Part shown: positions 54,734 to 64,000 of the stretch, in pieces
How the letters are laid out: the number at the start of each line of letters is the position of its first letter
Numbering within the stretch: the stretch's first letter is position 1
DNA from: Bombyx mori
Lineage: Eukaryota > Arthropoda > Insecta > Lepidoptera > Bombycidae
NCBI RefSeq assembly: GCF_030269925.1
Contig: NC_085116.1
Location: 15,190,001 to 15,254,000 of the forward strand
Length of the DNA: 64,000 nt
Direction: 5' to 3'
Made by a program: the position numbers and the translations under genes
Notes under the pieces: model-generated
The model's database searches: none
What the model saw: the letters and a program-made list of their open reading frames with translations, nothing else
What the model was told of the DNA's origin: nothing

Positions 54734-55158
54734 TGTTTTTTTATTGCTTCGATAGGAGGAAGAGCTCATGGCCAACCTTGTGTTAAGCGGTAACTGGAGT
54801 CCATATACATCTATAACGTAAATACCTCCATCCACCTTGAAACATTACTTTTAAGATCTCAATTTTAATAGTACAACGGCTGTCCTGCCTTTCAAACCGA
54901 AACGCATTACTGCGCGGGTGGTGGTACAGACCCGTGCGGGCTTACACGACGTCCTACCAGTAATTACTCAATTTGTACGGGTTTAATTTTTATTAGACGA
55001 CGCTATTCCTTCACCGTGGCAGTCATTCGTGAGCTTTTGTCAAGTACGTATTTTATTGGAAAAATTTGTACCGGCCTGCGGGATTCGAACACCGACACTG
55101 TCGCATCGCTCGATACGAATGCACCGCGCGTCTTATCTTTTAGGCCACGACGACTTCA
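54734..55158 (-). repeat. Bm1-type SINE, full-length but diverged
   Basis: T-run and TTATTGCTTCGATAGGAGG at the left, tRNA-like head at the right (GTCGTCGTGGCCTAAAAGAT). It has ~20 bp deleted in the body and many substitutions, so it is an old copy. Confidence 0.87.
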
Positions 55159-55939
55159 AATGTTGTTAATGTTCAAGAATTATTAAAGTTTAGACAGTTT
55201 GTTTTTATTGTTCTGAAGGAGCGGAGCCTTTATGTGATATTAAGTTGCCTTATGACACCACCTTTTATACAAAATGCTTCAGTTTATCTTTCTTTATATG
55301 TATATATAAAAAAACTAGTCATATATTTTTAACTGCTTGTCGATGTTAAAATTTTTTGATTCGTGCTCTGCTTTATAGGTGAATCAGGCAAAGGGTAGAA
55401 GTAAATTTAAGAAAAACAACAAACACGTCGGAATGTGCTTAAAATTATATAGATGTATATAAAGGTAATAAAGCTATTAAGGTTTTTGTCGAGTCATAGA
55501 CATAATTCAAAGTAATTTTACGGTTTACGATTCCTACACTATTATTCGCACAATAATCAAATATCGTCAAATAGTGCTTTGGGTCTTCCATCACCACGGA
55601 AACTGTTCGAAGTAAGCTAAGTACTAAGCAAAGTATTCGAAACGTTCGAAATAATACAATGAAATTCTAAATGCGAGATTAAAACGTAAAATAAGTTTAC
55701 TATTGTATAAACGACGAGGCACTTACGCGTGAATACCTTTTGCCTTTTGAACTGTCAATGTCACAATGACAACACGAACATTTAGCAATCTTCATTAACG
55801 CCTCCACAAGGTACAAGGTAATCAGCGCGAGACTACAATTTGGCATAATCGATGTAAACTTCGACATTTATATGTGTGTAAAATCGCAAATAATAATAAA
55901 TTTCGACACGTCTCTGAGCCGCATTACGTGTATTGGCAT
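55159..55939. other. Non-coding stretch
   Basis: No supported gene. Confidence 0.4.
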
Positions 55940-56060
55940 TTTTTAATTTATTGCTTAGATGGTTGGCCGAGCTCACAGCCCACCCGGTGTTATGTGGTTA
56001 CTTATTTCCGTAGACATCTACAACGTAAATGCGCCACCCACCTTGAGATATAAGTTCTAA
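55940..56060 (-). repeat. Bm1-type SINE fragment
   Basis: TTTATTGCTTAGATGGTTGG to CACCTTGAGATATAAGTTCT. Only the 3' ~120 bp of the SINE. Confidence 0.85.
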
Positions 56061-56540
56061 CTTCTTACTTAGTACTTCTCCAGGTAGTATGGATGAACTC
56101 TACTTCGGTGGCGGGCGGTGTAATGGTAAAAACGAGATGAAGGTATCATCTCGAACAATTCTTCAGAGCACTTCAAGCCACTGGCTACCGTTAATTACTT
56201 CCCACAGCCTCGTTTGAAGAAATCTCATACTAGCATAAGTATCTATAAAAACCAATCCAATCCCGGGTGTTGTCTCTCGGAAACCGGCTGAAACCGGATA
56301 ACGGTATTTCATCAATTAAACCAATCAATTATGAAAGTGGTTATTATTAAAGTACTGCGACCGGTTTCAGTGGCAGTCAACTCGAAATAGAGTAACCTAG
56401 ATTACGTGAATCATTGCTCGAAGTATCTCAGTCTATATTGAGATTAGAACTTGGTATGCTAATGAAGCGAACGAGTTTGAATATAGGAAATAAATTTAAT
56501 GTATACAAGTTGTTTTCAAGGGAATATATTATATCAAGCA
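56061..56540. other. Non-coding stretch
   Basis: No supported gene. Confidence 0.4.
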
Positions 56541-56832
56541 CTAGCTGACCCGGCAGACTTCGTAGTGCCTCAATCGATAAATAAAAGACTTAAGCTTTTT
56601 CATAAAATCAACTTAAAACAAACAAAAGGAATCCGTCCGACGGGAGACACATCAAAGGAAAAACAAAATTGTTATTATATTTTTATTCAATTCCGATCAT
56701 TTTCATATTTATCTACCTTGTAAACCTTCTCTGGACTTCCACAAATAATTCCAGACCAAAATTAGCCAAATCGGTCCAGCCGTTCTCGAGTTTTAGCGAC
56801 ACTAACGAACAGCAATTCATTTTTATATATAG
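56541..56832 (-). mobile_element. Non-autonomous Helitron, family H1
   Basis: CTAGCTGACCCGGCAGACTT at the left next to A, and GCTGTTCGTTAGTGTCGC (minus) at the right. Its TC start is mutated or lost near 56832. It includes the AAAGGAATCCGTCCGACGGG segment. Confidence 0.85.
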
Positions 56833-56885
56833 CATGATGTTGCTTCTACATAAAGTTTAAAATGTTTTAGAATTTAAGAGCTTAT

Positions 56886-57020
56886 GGATGATGGGACAGC
56901 CGTTGTGAAATGCAATTGAGAGTTCAATTTCATGTCTAGTGGTGGGTGTTTTAAAGCTTATGGGCTCAGGTAAGCTCTAGTCACAAAGTCCATGCCGTCA
57001 CCCATCCACGCAATAAAAAC
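56886..57020 (+). repeat. Degraded Bm1-type SINE
   Basis: GGGACAGCCGTTGTGAAA, TATGGGCTCAGGTAAGCTC and CACCCATCCACGCAATAAAA follow the 3' half of Bm1 with many changes. Confidence 0.6.
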
Positions 57021-58077
57021 CAAATAGTGATCATTGCCATGATCAATCCACGATATGAATGGAGCTTCTCTATCTAATGTATCATTAACAGGTCCTAAAT
57101 AATTTGATACTTTGTTTATTTTTTATTCTGCGTTAGTTACCTTTAATTGTAATTAAAGAATAAGATCGGTATATACTATTGGTATAAAAAAAATCGGTAT
57201 AAAATATTAGGAAACGGCATGCATATCGAACGTTTGAAGTGAAAACTTCTTAAGTAATATTGTGATTGAATCAAACTCGATGAAACGGCAATGAACAAAG
57301 CACAACACTAAAAAGAAACAAACTGATAAACTTATAGCATTTAGCCTGTGAAAGAATGAGATAAAAAAATTGTAGGTTTCACTTAATTACATCCTGGTTT
57401 TTTTTTGGTTCACGTTAAAATAAAATAAAAAAAATTGGTACACTGAAAAATGTTTTTAATGACAAAGATCAAATTTGGTTGAGTTTCTTTTTTTCGTACC
57501 ACACAATGTTGCTAGCCTCAGATTTCAAAGAAAATTAAATGCGAACATACAATTTTGAAACTTTCATCGAACCACAATGTTTTAAGCCCGTAATTATGGG
57601 AATTGAATTTTTTTGTTGAACCAGCGAGTTCGTTACTTTCCCTGCGTCGAAATGTAATTGATGGTGACATGTCGATAACGCTCATACAAATTTGATGCCG
57701 ATATTACCGGAATTAAATTTAAAAAATATTTCGCTTCAATAAAATAAATGTGTTTATATATATTTTTGTGCTCAACTTAAATAAGGCGGTGTCATTCACT
57801 TGCTGCAACCCACACATGAGAGCGCAGGTTCAAATCACATGCAATAACAAAACTTGATACGTGATAGAAAACTGTTTATGATATTTTTAGGAGACAAAAG
57901 TTAAATATTACAAAAAAAAATAACAATGAACAACCAAAGCGGATCTTAAGTAACAATCTTTAACAATGAGATTAATTTAAACTCAGATCATATGCTCTAA
58001 GTACAATCTATTTGTCTTTCTGGTCGTTCCCTCAATGCTGAGGATCGTGACTGTATGTCAATCTTCTCCTCTAACAA
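57021..58077. other. AT-rich non-coding stretch
   Basis: A lone tRNA-B-box-like GCAGGTTCAAATCACATGC at ~57824 could belong to an old SINE. No gene. Confidence 0.45.
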
Positions 58078-58327
58078 TCTATACTAATATATAAATCTAC
58101 AGTGATTTTTACGGATGTTCCGTTATAACTACTGAACCATGCATCCGATTGACTTGAAACTTGGTATCCATGTAGAAAAAACATGTACTTAATGGATAGG
58201 CTAACATTTATATGAGTGTTGGACTCCCTACACTAGTTGCGGGGGCATTAATGATGAGAATCTTTGGAGGGGTGAGAAATGATAATGCTAATTTTAAATG
58301 CCCAGCGAAGCGGACGGATACAGCTAG
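58078..58327 (+). mobile_element. Non-autonomous Helitron, family H3
   Basis: Starts TCTATACTAATATATAAATC after A, ends AGCGGACGGATACAGCTAG before T. Internal ACGGATGTTCCGTTATAACT is shared with 18979-19187. Confidence 0.85.
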
Positions 58328-58797
58328 TTATTACTAAATGTGTACTACAAATTAAGTGAAACTCAAAGAACCCTTCAAGCAGTAAAACGGAATAAACTAA
58401 CAAAATCACACCGAGTCAAACCCACAGAGCTACCATACGCAACTGCGTTACAAAATGTAAGATTTATTCACAAACATTTTCCATACTGCCTTTTACAGAC
58501 AGCGGCAACCTACCCGCCCATAAAAATATAAAAAAGGTTATAATATCCAAGTGTCTCTACAAATCAATAAATTAAAAATAATACAAGTATCAAAATTATT
58601 TCATCGAAGTAAAATATTCAAGGCCTATGGTGTTCGCCATTAGTTCTACTGTATAATACTAAACACCATGGTCCATACATAAGGCTGATTGGCACTACGG
58701 GGTCGATGAACTTTATCACTTGACCAACATATGCGTTATATATTACAGGACTACCACAGTAGAACCCACAGACACAGCCCACTGAGTTTCTGAGTAT
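58328..58797. other. Non-coding stretch
   Basis: ACAGACACAGCCCACTGAGT at ~58769 is a ~25-bp remnant of the jockey-like 3' UTR directly before a SINE. No gene. Confidence 0.45.
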
Positions 58798-58972
58798 TAC
58801 TGGTGGTAGGACGTCTTGTGAGTCCGCGCGGGTAGGTACCACCACCCTGCCTATTGCTGCCGTGAAGCAGTAATGCGTTTCGGTTTGAAGGGTGGAGCAG
58901 CCGTTGTAACTATACTGAGACCTTAGAACTCATATCTCAAAGTGGGTTGCGGCATTTACTTTGTTGATGTCT
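58798..58972 (+). repeat. Bm1-type SINE, truncated at both ends
   Basis: From TACTGGTGGTAGGACGTC to ACTTTGTTGATGTCT, followed by a short CAACAA run. The last ~65 bp and A-tail are missing. Confidence 0.85.
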
Positions 58973-59689
58973 AACAACAACAACAAAAATTTAACCTAAT
59001 TGCACCGCTACCTTTCGGGTCCACTCTGAACCAACCTACCAGGACCTACTCAAACTCATACCAAAATTACATTAATTTTGATTCAGCAGCAATACTAAAT
59101 CAACTTTGGCTTCGGCTTAAAATGAGGGCCATTCTTATTGGAGTTGTCTTTGAAGACATTTGAGTCCTGCTCAGCTTTGAAATGTACAATAGCTGTTATA
59201 CCTGCAGCTACGACTCTTGGATGGAAATCAAGTTGACAGCGAGTTTACCTGGTCAATAACTTAAAAAAAAAAAATCGGGCCAGCGAAACCAAAACCTTAT
59301 AAAACCGCTAATACAAAATCTCCCTTTTATTTATATTTTCACTGAAGGGCCTTACATAATACGACTACTTGTGATTAAGATAATTTATAATCGTAAATGT
59401 TACGAACTGAAACCCTTTCAGTACAAATTACGGCTCGGTTCATTCATAATCTACGAGATAAAGTAACACAGTTGATTCAGTGGTCCGCCATTATCTTAAT
59501 GTTTGAGGCAAGTGCACGGGTGCAACGAACTCTGCAACGAGTGATTGAGTGCGCTTTTAGGTTTAATCTAGAGTTTGTTTTGGATTATTTAACGATATTA
59601 CGGTACAGTGATCATCACTTGATCCGGGATCATCGATGCAGGCCTGGACAAGAAGGTGGTCTTCAAATTTAGCAGTTTTTCATGTCAGA
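58973..59689. other. Non-coding stretch
   Basis: The 59397-59672 open frame has no recognisable domain. Confidence 0.4.
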
Positions 59690-59860
59690 GACCTAGACTA
59701 GAGGCCACTTACTGGTAACCGTAGCGTTGGACGTCCCTGCCTGGTGGACCAATGACTTATGGCGAAAAGATTGGATGCGAAAGGCGAAGGATCGTTGATT
59801 GTGACCGACTATGAAAGAGACCTACATCCAGCAGTGGTGAGATACAGGCTGATGATAATG
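59690..59860 (+). pseudogene. LINE ORF C-terminal remnant
   Basis: Across several frameshifts one reads GNRSVGRPCLVD, WRKDWMRKAKDR and MKETYIQQW. This is the usual order of a LINE C-terminus (GKRSVGRPP…RW … W…A.DR … YVQQW). It is followed by GATGATAATGATCAT, a typical tail. Confidence 0.6.
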
Positions 59861-59884
59861 ATCATATCAGATAACTGCTGATTT

Positions 59885-59945
59885 ATTCTGGTGGTAGATA
59901 GTATTGCAAGTAGTAGTTATGCGTTTCGATTTGAAAGGTGGGATA
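59885..59945 (+). repeat. Bm1-type SINE scrap
   Basis: TTCTGGTGGTAGATAG and AGTAGTTATGCGTTTCGATT match short parts of Bm1 with an internal deletion. Confidence 0.4.
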
Positions 59946-59994
59946 TACTTTAAATATATACACTACATTTTACTTACTAATAGCTAGTAGCCTA

Positions 59995-60290
59995 AGTTGC
60001 TATTCCAACACCTGAGATAATTTGTTAACACTAGCCCTAGCAAAAGCGGTACTTCGCTAAATCTACCACCGGATCGGCATCGTGACTCAATGAGAAGATC
60101 CGGCGAGAAACTCAGTGGGTTGTATCTATGGGTTAGATTGCACATCAAACTCTTCGTCGTATTCGACGAGTACAACAAGAATGGTGACCGGTATTTAGAG
60201 TAAGTACCTAAATGCACCAAATCGGAATTAATCGGAAGGATCCGATAAGACATGTTTAGGGCGACGATGGCTTTGCGTCATTACGTCTAG
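59995..60290 (-). mobile_element. Jockey-like LINE 3' end, old
   Basis: Reversed 3' UTR (ACTTCGCTAAATCTACCACC … GAGAAACTCAGTGGGTTGTA) and last ORF2 codons (to GATCCGATAAGACATG). The frame is disrupted. Confidence 0.75.
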
Positions 60291-60304
60291 ATCAATTGAA
60301 ACAT

Positions 60305-60530
60305 AGACATCATGTTTATGACATAGTAATTAACTCCCGACTGCTGGACCGAGGGTCGCGGTTTCGATTCCCACATCAGACACACATTCGTCTGATGAAT
60401 AAGTTTGTTTGGTCTTTGGCTGGTTGTTTAATATCTATATACATGTGTTTATTGGTGACCATAGTACAGGGATCCTAGTTTGCGGCCGAGTCATATGTAT
60501 AGTATTTTTCTTGGATTATGTCTCAAAGTG
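60305..60530 (+). repeat. tRNA-derived SINE, non-Bm1
   Basis: GACATAGTAATTAACTCCCG (A-box region) and GGGTCGCGGTTTCGATTCCC (B-box), then ACACATTCGTCTGATGAATA, GTTTGGTCTTTGGCTGGTTG and CCATAGTACAGGGATCCTAG. This body is known from lepidopteran tRNA-derived SINEs. Confidence 0.72.
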
Positions 60531-61019
60531 TGTGGCCACATAATAATAGTATATCTCTAGTCTCTGGTCACCCCATACGCAACAGGTGCAACACCATCAC
60601 CTGCTCTCTCTAGCTAGGTTTATTAACTAAAAATACACCTAGTCCTAAAAACCGAAGACTATTGACCAGTGTTTAAATATTGCTCATTCGCCAAGTCACT
60701 AGTTGCAGGCGTTCGACTGTGAATAACAGTGATTATAAACCGATAAACAGAGATGTCAGTGTCGTGATCTTGTTAACGGGTGACCTTTGATGGCATTTGC
60801 TGATGTCGAAGTTTTGTTGGGTCCGTGTTCGACGAATCATTTGTTTTAGTTTCGTGATCGACTTCTCGTGAAATAAGGATTTTTTTAATAAGGTATCTTA
60901 ATAAGGAATTTTGTTTCCGCTACTCTGATATCTAATAATGTATCCACCGTTTGCCTGCGTAGTATTCTCGAGTTTTTCGGTCACGGTGCAAGGAATAATC
61001 GGACAATCGAAAAACTACT
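60531..61019. other. Non-coding stretch
   Basis: No supported gene. Confidence 0.4.
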
Positions 61020-61230
61020 CATCACAGGTAAAGTGGAAGGAAAGATGCTTAGGGGGCGTAGTCCCATGCGCTGGTCCGATCAAATTAAGACGACGTTGTA
61101 CTCCAGCATCAATGTCGCTACCCACTGCGCAGGAGACAGGAAGGAATAGAGAAACATCGTCCAAAGAAAAGTGCTCAGTAAAGGTCACCCTTAGCACTGA
61201 GGAATACGACGCAAGAAGAAGGGGGAGGAC
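61020..61230 (+). pseudogene. LINE ORF C-terminal remnant
   Basis: The frame reads GKMLRGRSPMRWSDQIKTTL, then a stop where the family has Trp (KE*RNIVQRKV), then KGHP and a second stop. The GRSPMRWSDQ motif is a hallmark of endonuclease/reverse transcriptase LINE C-termini. Confidence 0.68.
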
Positions 61231-61246
61231 TCTGATATCTAGGTTT

Positions 61247-61355
61247 TTTTTTGCCCTTATAGGCAGATGAGCACACGGCCCACCTGATGGTGTGAGAGAG
61301 AGAAAGAGATGGTGAGCAATGCCAAGGACAAAGCCAAGCCGCTGCCTACCACAAT
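61247..61355 (-). repeat. Short retroposon tail, family X, with internal GA-rich insert
   Basis: GCCCTTATAGGCAGATGAGC … CCACCTGATGGTGTGAGAGA … GCAATGCCAAGGACAAAGCC … GCTGCCTACCAC. The usual TAAGTGGTTACCGTCGCCCA piece is replaced by GAGAGAGAAAGAGA. Confidence 0.72.
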
Positions 61356-62157
61356 ATCTAGGTAGAAAAGATTTAACAGAAAAGCTCAGTGTCAGAAAAG
61401 GGGTGCCGTTAAGAAGGCTCTGCGGGCTTACGCCAAAAGCCCCTGCGTAAAATCGAGATGGTGTTTTCATGAGCAGTGCTGGGAGTCTACTCGAGACAGA
61501 GACCGCAGTAGTTTTGAAGTTTTTGGATCGTTATTGATGAGGTCACTATTTTAATTTGGCCTCCAGCGGGAGGAAGGTCTCTTTTAAATGGATCTTCGTC
61601 ATGAGAACAGAAGAAGCGTTAGATGGTGATGAACGCCATTTGTAATAATTAAGTAATTTATTTAACTCAATATTCCAATTTTACATACCCAATAATTACT
61701 AATAAAAACCAATTACATTCTTTATAAACTATTCTTTCCCTATAAACTATTAACTTCTCAGATTTTATTCAATCTTAGGCAATGAACCATAAAACAAATC
61801 GACATTTACATTAGTCTCTAGTCTGTGACGAAATACCCGTCAAACAGTCTGCCGTCTGACGTGTTTAGTTTTTAAGCGTGCTTTACCAGTTCCTTATACG
61901 AATCGCATACATAATATGTACGGACTATGGTTCGCAAATAGCTGTAATGCGTGTATTTAATTTAATTAATTTACATTTTTCCTTAGAAAAAGTTGGAAGT
62001 ATGGACATAACGTAATCTGGAATGTGTAGAATCTACAAATAGATAAGATGCGGCAGTTATCTGGTGGGAATTTTAAATAGTCTACCATTAATAAATAAGG
62101 TAATCACAACTTTCACTTGATTGAACGCCCAGTTGTTTTTATTTTTAGCCTATACTT
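61356..62157. other. Non-coding stretch
   Basis: No supported gene. Confidence 0.4.
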
Positions 62158-62166
62158 CTAATTTCC

Positions 62167-62363
62167 TCCCTCAGACACAGCCCATTGAGTTTCTTCTCAG
62201 TGGGTCGCGTTTCCGATCCGGTGGTAGATTCTACGAAGCACGGCTCTTGCTAGGGTCCGTGTTAGCAACGTCATCAGGTTTGAGCCCCGTGAGTTCACCT
62301 ACTAGTTAAGGCGACGCTGATATAGCCTCTCAAGGCTATCTATCAACTTAGGTAGGAAAAAAA
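62167..62363 (+). mobile_element. Jockey-like LINE 3' UTR with target-site duplication
   Basis: 3' UTR from TCAGACACAGCCCATTGAGT to the terminal stem-loop and A-run. A 9-bp direct repeat CTAATTTCC (62158-62166 and 62364-62372) flanks it. A ~15-bp deletion lies in the CTCGCCGGATC part. Confidence 0.88.
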
Positions 62364-62559
62364 CTAATTTCCGATTCAACTCTCTGAGATTAGACTTATC
62401 CGGTTCCCCTTAATAGGTAATATTGTTATAAATTTTTTCAAACGTCAAAAAAGTGCCTGAAGCACGTTGATAAGAAAAAAAAAAAAAAAATGCTCATAAA
62501 ATTCGTTACTGCGTGCTGACGTCGTCGGAAATAACAAAGCGACATTAAACCAGAATTTA

Positions 62560-62839
62560 AAACCGCAAACCCGCAAAATTATTATTTGCGTAATCACTGG
62601 TGGTAGAGCCTCTTGTGAGTCCGCACGGGCAGATACCACCGCCTTACCTATTTCTGCCGTTAAGCAGTAATGCGTTTCGGTTTGAAGGGTGGGGCAGCCG
62701 TTGTAACTATACTGAGATCTTAGTGCTTATATCTCAAGGTGGATGGCGCATTTACGTTGTAGATGTCCATGGGCTCCAGTGACCACTTAACACCAGGTGG
62801 GCTGTGAGCTCGTCAACCCATCTAAGCAATAAAAAAAAA
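62560..62839 (+). repeat. Bm1-type SINE, head missing
   Basis: Starts in the central block (CCGCAAACCCGCAAAATTAT) and runs through the body to AAGCAATAAAAAAAAAG. It forms an inverted pair with 62888-63047. Confidence 0.9.
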
Positions 62840-62887
62840 GAATTGTTTTTTAATCCAAATACTAATTTATTTATTTTTTTCTCTCTG

Positions 62888-63047
62888 GTGGGTGGATGAG
62901 CTCACAGCCCACCTAGTGTTAAGTGGTTACTGGAGCCCATGGGCATCTACAACGTAAATGCGCCACCCACCTTGAGATATAAGTTCTAAGATCTCAGTAT
63001 AGTTACGACGGCTGCTCCACCCTTCAAACCGAAACGCATTACTGCTT
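62888..63047 (-). repeat. Bm1-type SINE fragment, inverted
   Basis: TGGGTGGATGAGCTCACAGC to AACCGAAACGCATTACTGCT. It lies tail-to-tail with the copy at 62560-62839, ~48 bp apart. Confidence 0.88.
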
Positions 63048-63361
63048 ATGCTTATTAATTTAATGTAAACAAAAAAAACTTAATTACGACACAAAGCGTT
63101 TTAATGTTGTTTTATAATTGTAAATAATGGCCGGTACACAATGTGGGACATTATTTGTAGACATATGACTAAACGGGTGCGTTTCCAAGAAAACTTTATA
63201 AATAAACTCGCCGGTTCTTCGTGATTGACTTGGCGTTCTTTGCTATTTACGACACACCCTCGTCCATTCTGACATTAATTAATAAATGGTGAAAATTTCT
63301 AATTACGAATGTTAAGTTGGAACATACGGCAGAAAAACTTCTATTTCTAAATTATTTCAAA
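63048..63361. other. Non-coding stretch
   Basis: No supported gene. Confidence 0.4.
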
Positions 63362-63644
63362 CTAGCTGACCTGGCAGACTTCGTAGTGCCTCAATCGATA
63401 AATAAAAGACCTAAACTTTTGTATAAAATAAACTTAAAACAAACAAAAGGAATCCGTCCGACGGGGGACACATCAAAGGAAAAACAAAATTGTTATTTTC
63501 ATTTAATTCCGAGCATTTTCATATTTATTTAAACCTTCTCTGGACTTCCACAAATCATTCAAGATCAAAATTAGCCAAATCAGTTCAACCGTTCTCGAGT
63601 TTTAGCAAGACTAACGAACGGCAATTCATTTTTATATATATGGA
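63362..63644 (-). mobile_element. Non-autonomous Helitron, family H1
   Basis: CTAGCTGACCTGGCAGACTT at the left next to A; on the minus strand it starts TCCATATATATAAAAATGAA after A. Contains the AAAGGAATCCGTCCGACGGG segment, as in 39889 and 56541. Confidence 0.87.
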
Positions 63645-64000
63645 TTTTACGGAAATTCTTCTTTAATTACCTAATTTTCTTTTTGTGACAATTGTAAAAA
63701 CAATTTTAAAGTATTCTCTTCGATTTTCGCGTGCCGTATAAATATAATAATTAAAACTAATTTTACTATTTGATCTTGCGTTTTTTATGTTAATTATATT
63801 ATTTTCGAATAACTACTTTATATTTTTCGTAGTGACGGAAGACTAAATCGTATAGACGGTAGCTAGTAATATTAAACCAATAAACTAGTTATAAGTAATA
63901 CAAAAATAAATTTAATTCGTCACATCTTTAAAAATTTTTTTTTCCTGCTTTGTTAATTAAAGTATTTTTTAATCGAATGTCACGGTTATTCGAAACGGCT
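63645..64000. other. AT-rich non-coding stretch
   Basis: No supported gene or repeat up to the window end. Confidence 0.4.

Noticed and set aside
57780..57850. tRNA-like sequence GCAGGTTCAAATCACATGC
   Set aside because: Only the B-box is present; no A-box or cloverleaf pairing was found.
61015..61470. 151-codon minus-strand frame
   Set aside because: It is antisense to a LINE C-terminus and crosses the family X repeat.

Overview
This window looks like silkworm DNA, Bombyx mori or a very close relative. The main reason is about twenty copies of a roughly 430-bp tRNA-derived SINE whose head, body and A-rich tail match the Bm1 family. Lepidopteran Helitrons, a Dong-like LINE fragment sitting in a TAA repeat, and R1-clade and jockey-clade LINE tails agree with this. 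The background is AT-rich. No prokaryotic gene organisation is visible. Family names come from memory of the families; no database search was possible.

Only two stretches look like host protein-coding sequence, both on the minus strand. One is an in-phase 111-bp coiled-coil exon (18751-18861). The other is a 418-bp proline- and serine-rich exon (49692-50109). Both have good splice sites. They may belong to one large minus-strand gene whose introns fill most of the window, but this cannot be proved here, and I do not recognise the gene. A short open frame with a membrane segment (42001-42156) is a weak third candidate.

Layout: 1-3 kb holds SINE and MITE copies. 2.9-8.4 kb holds a nearly complete CR1/jockey-group LINE on the minus strand with two uninterrupted ORFs; a Dong-like fragment sits in or beside its TAA-type tail. 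9.4-15.8 kb holds a Helitron, R1-like and jockey-like LINE ends, SINEs and a tRNA-like SINE. 17.8-28.1 kb holds Helitrons of three families, SINEs and LINE 3' ends with clear target-site duplications. 28.5-32 kb holds a satellite-like repeat, a MITE, a LINE 3' end, a probable solo LTR and a SINE. 34-39.3 kb holds jockey-like 3' ends (one with a 77-base poly-A) and SINEs. 39.9-41.9 kb holds a Helitron, a tandem duplication split by a LINE 3' end, and a tRNA-like SINE. 43.4-45.4 kb is a Helitron interrupted by a 1.59-kb terminal-inverted-repeat element. 47.2-49.3 kb is a pogo-type DNA transposon remnant interrupted by a jockey-like LINE. 52.8-53.6 kb is a fresh-looking R1-clade insertion. 54.7-63.7 kb holds further SINEs, Helitrons and LINE fragments, including two SINEs in inverted orientation.

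The elements interact mainly by nesting: LINE in microsatellite, DNA element in Helitron, LINE in pogo element, LINE tail in tandem duplication. The best leads for something not fully described are the pogo remnant with its many spaced internal copies of the terminal motif, the TIR element with repeated GGGGTAAATTGGGAC motifs, and a 3' stem-loop in the jockey-like LINE family that shows compensatory base changes between copies.
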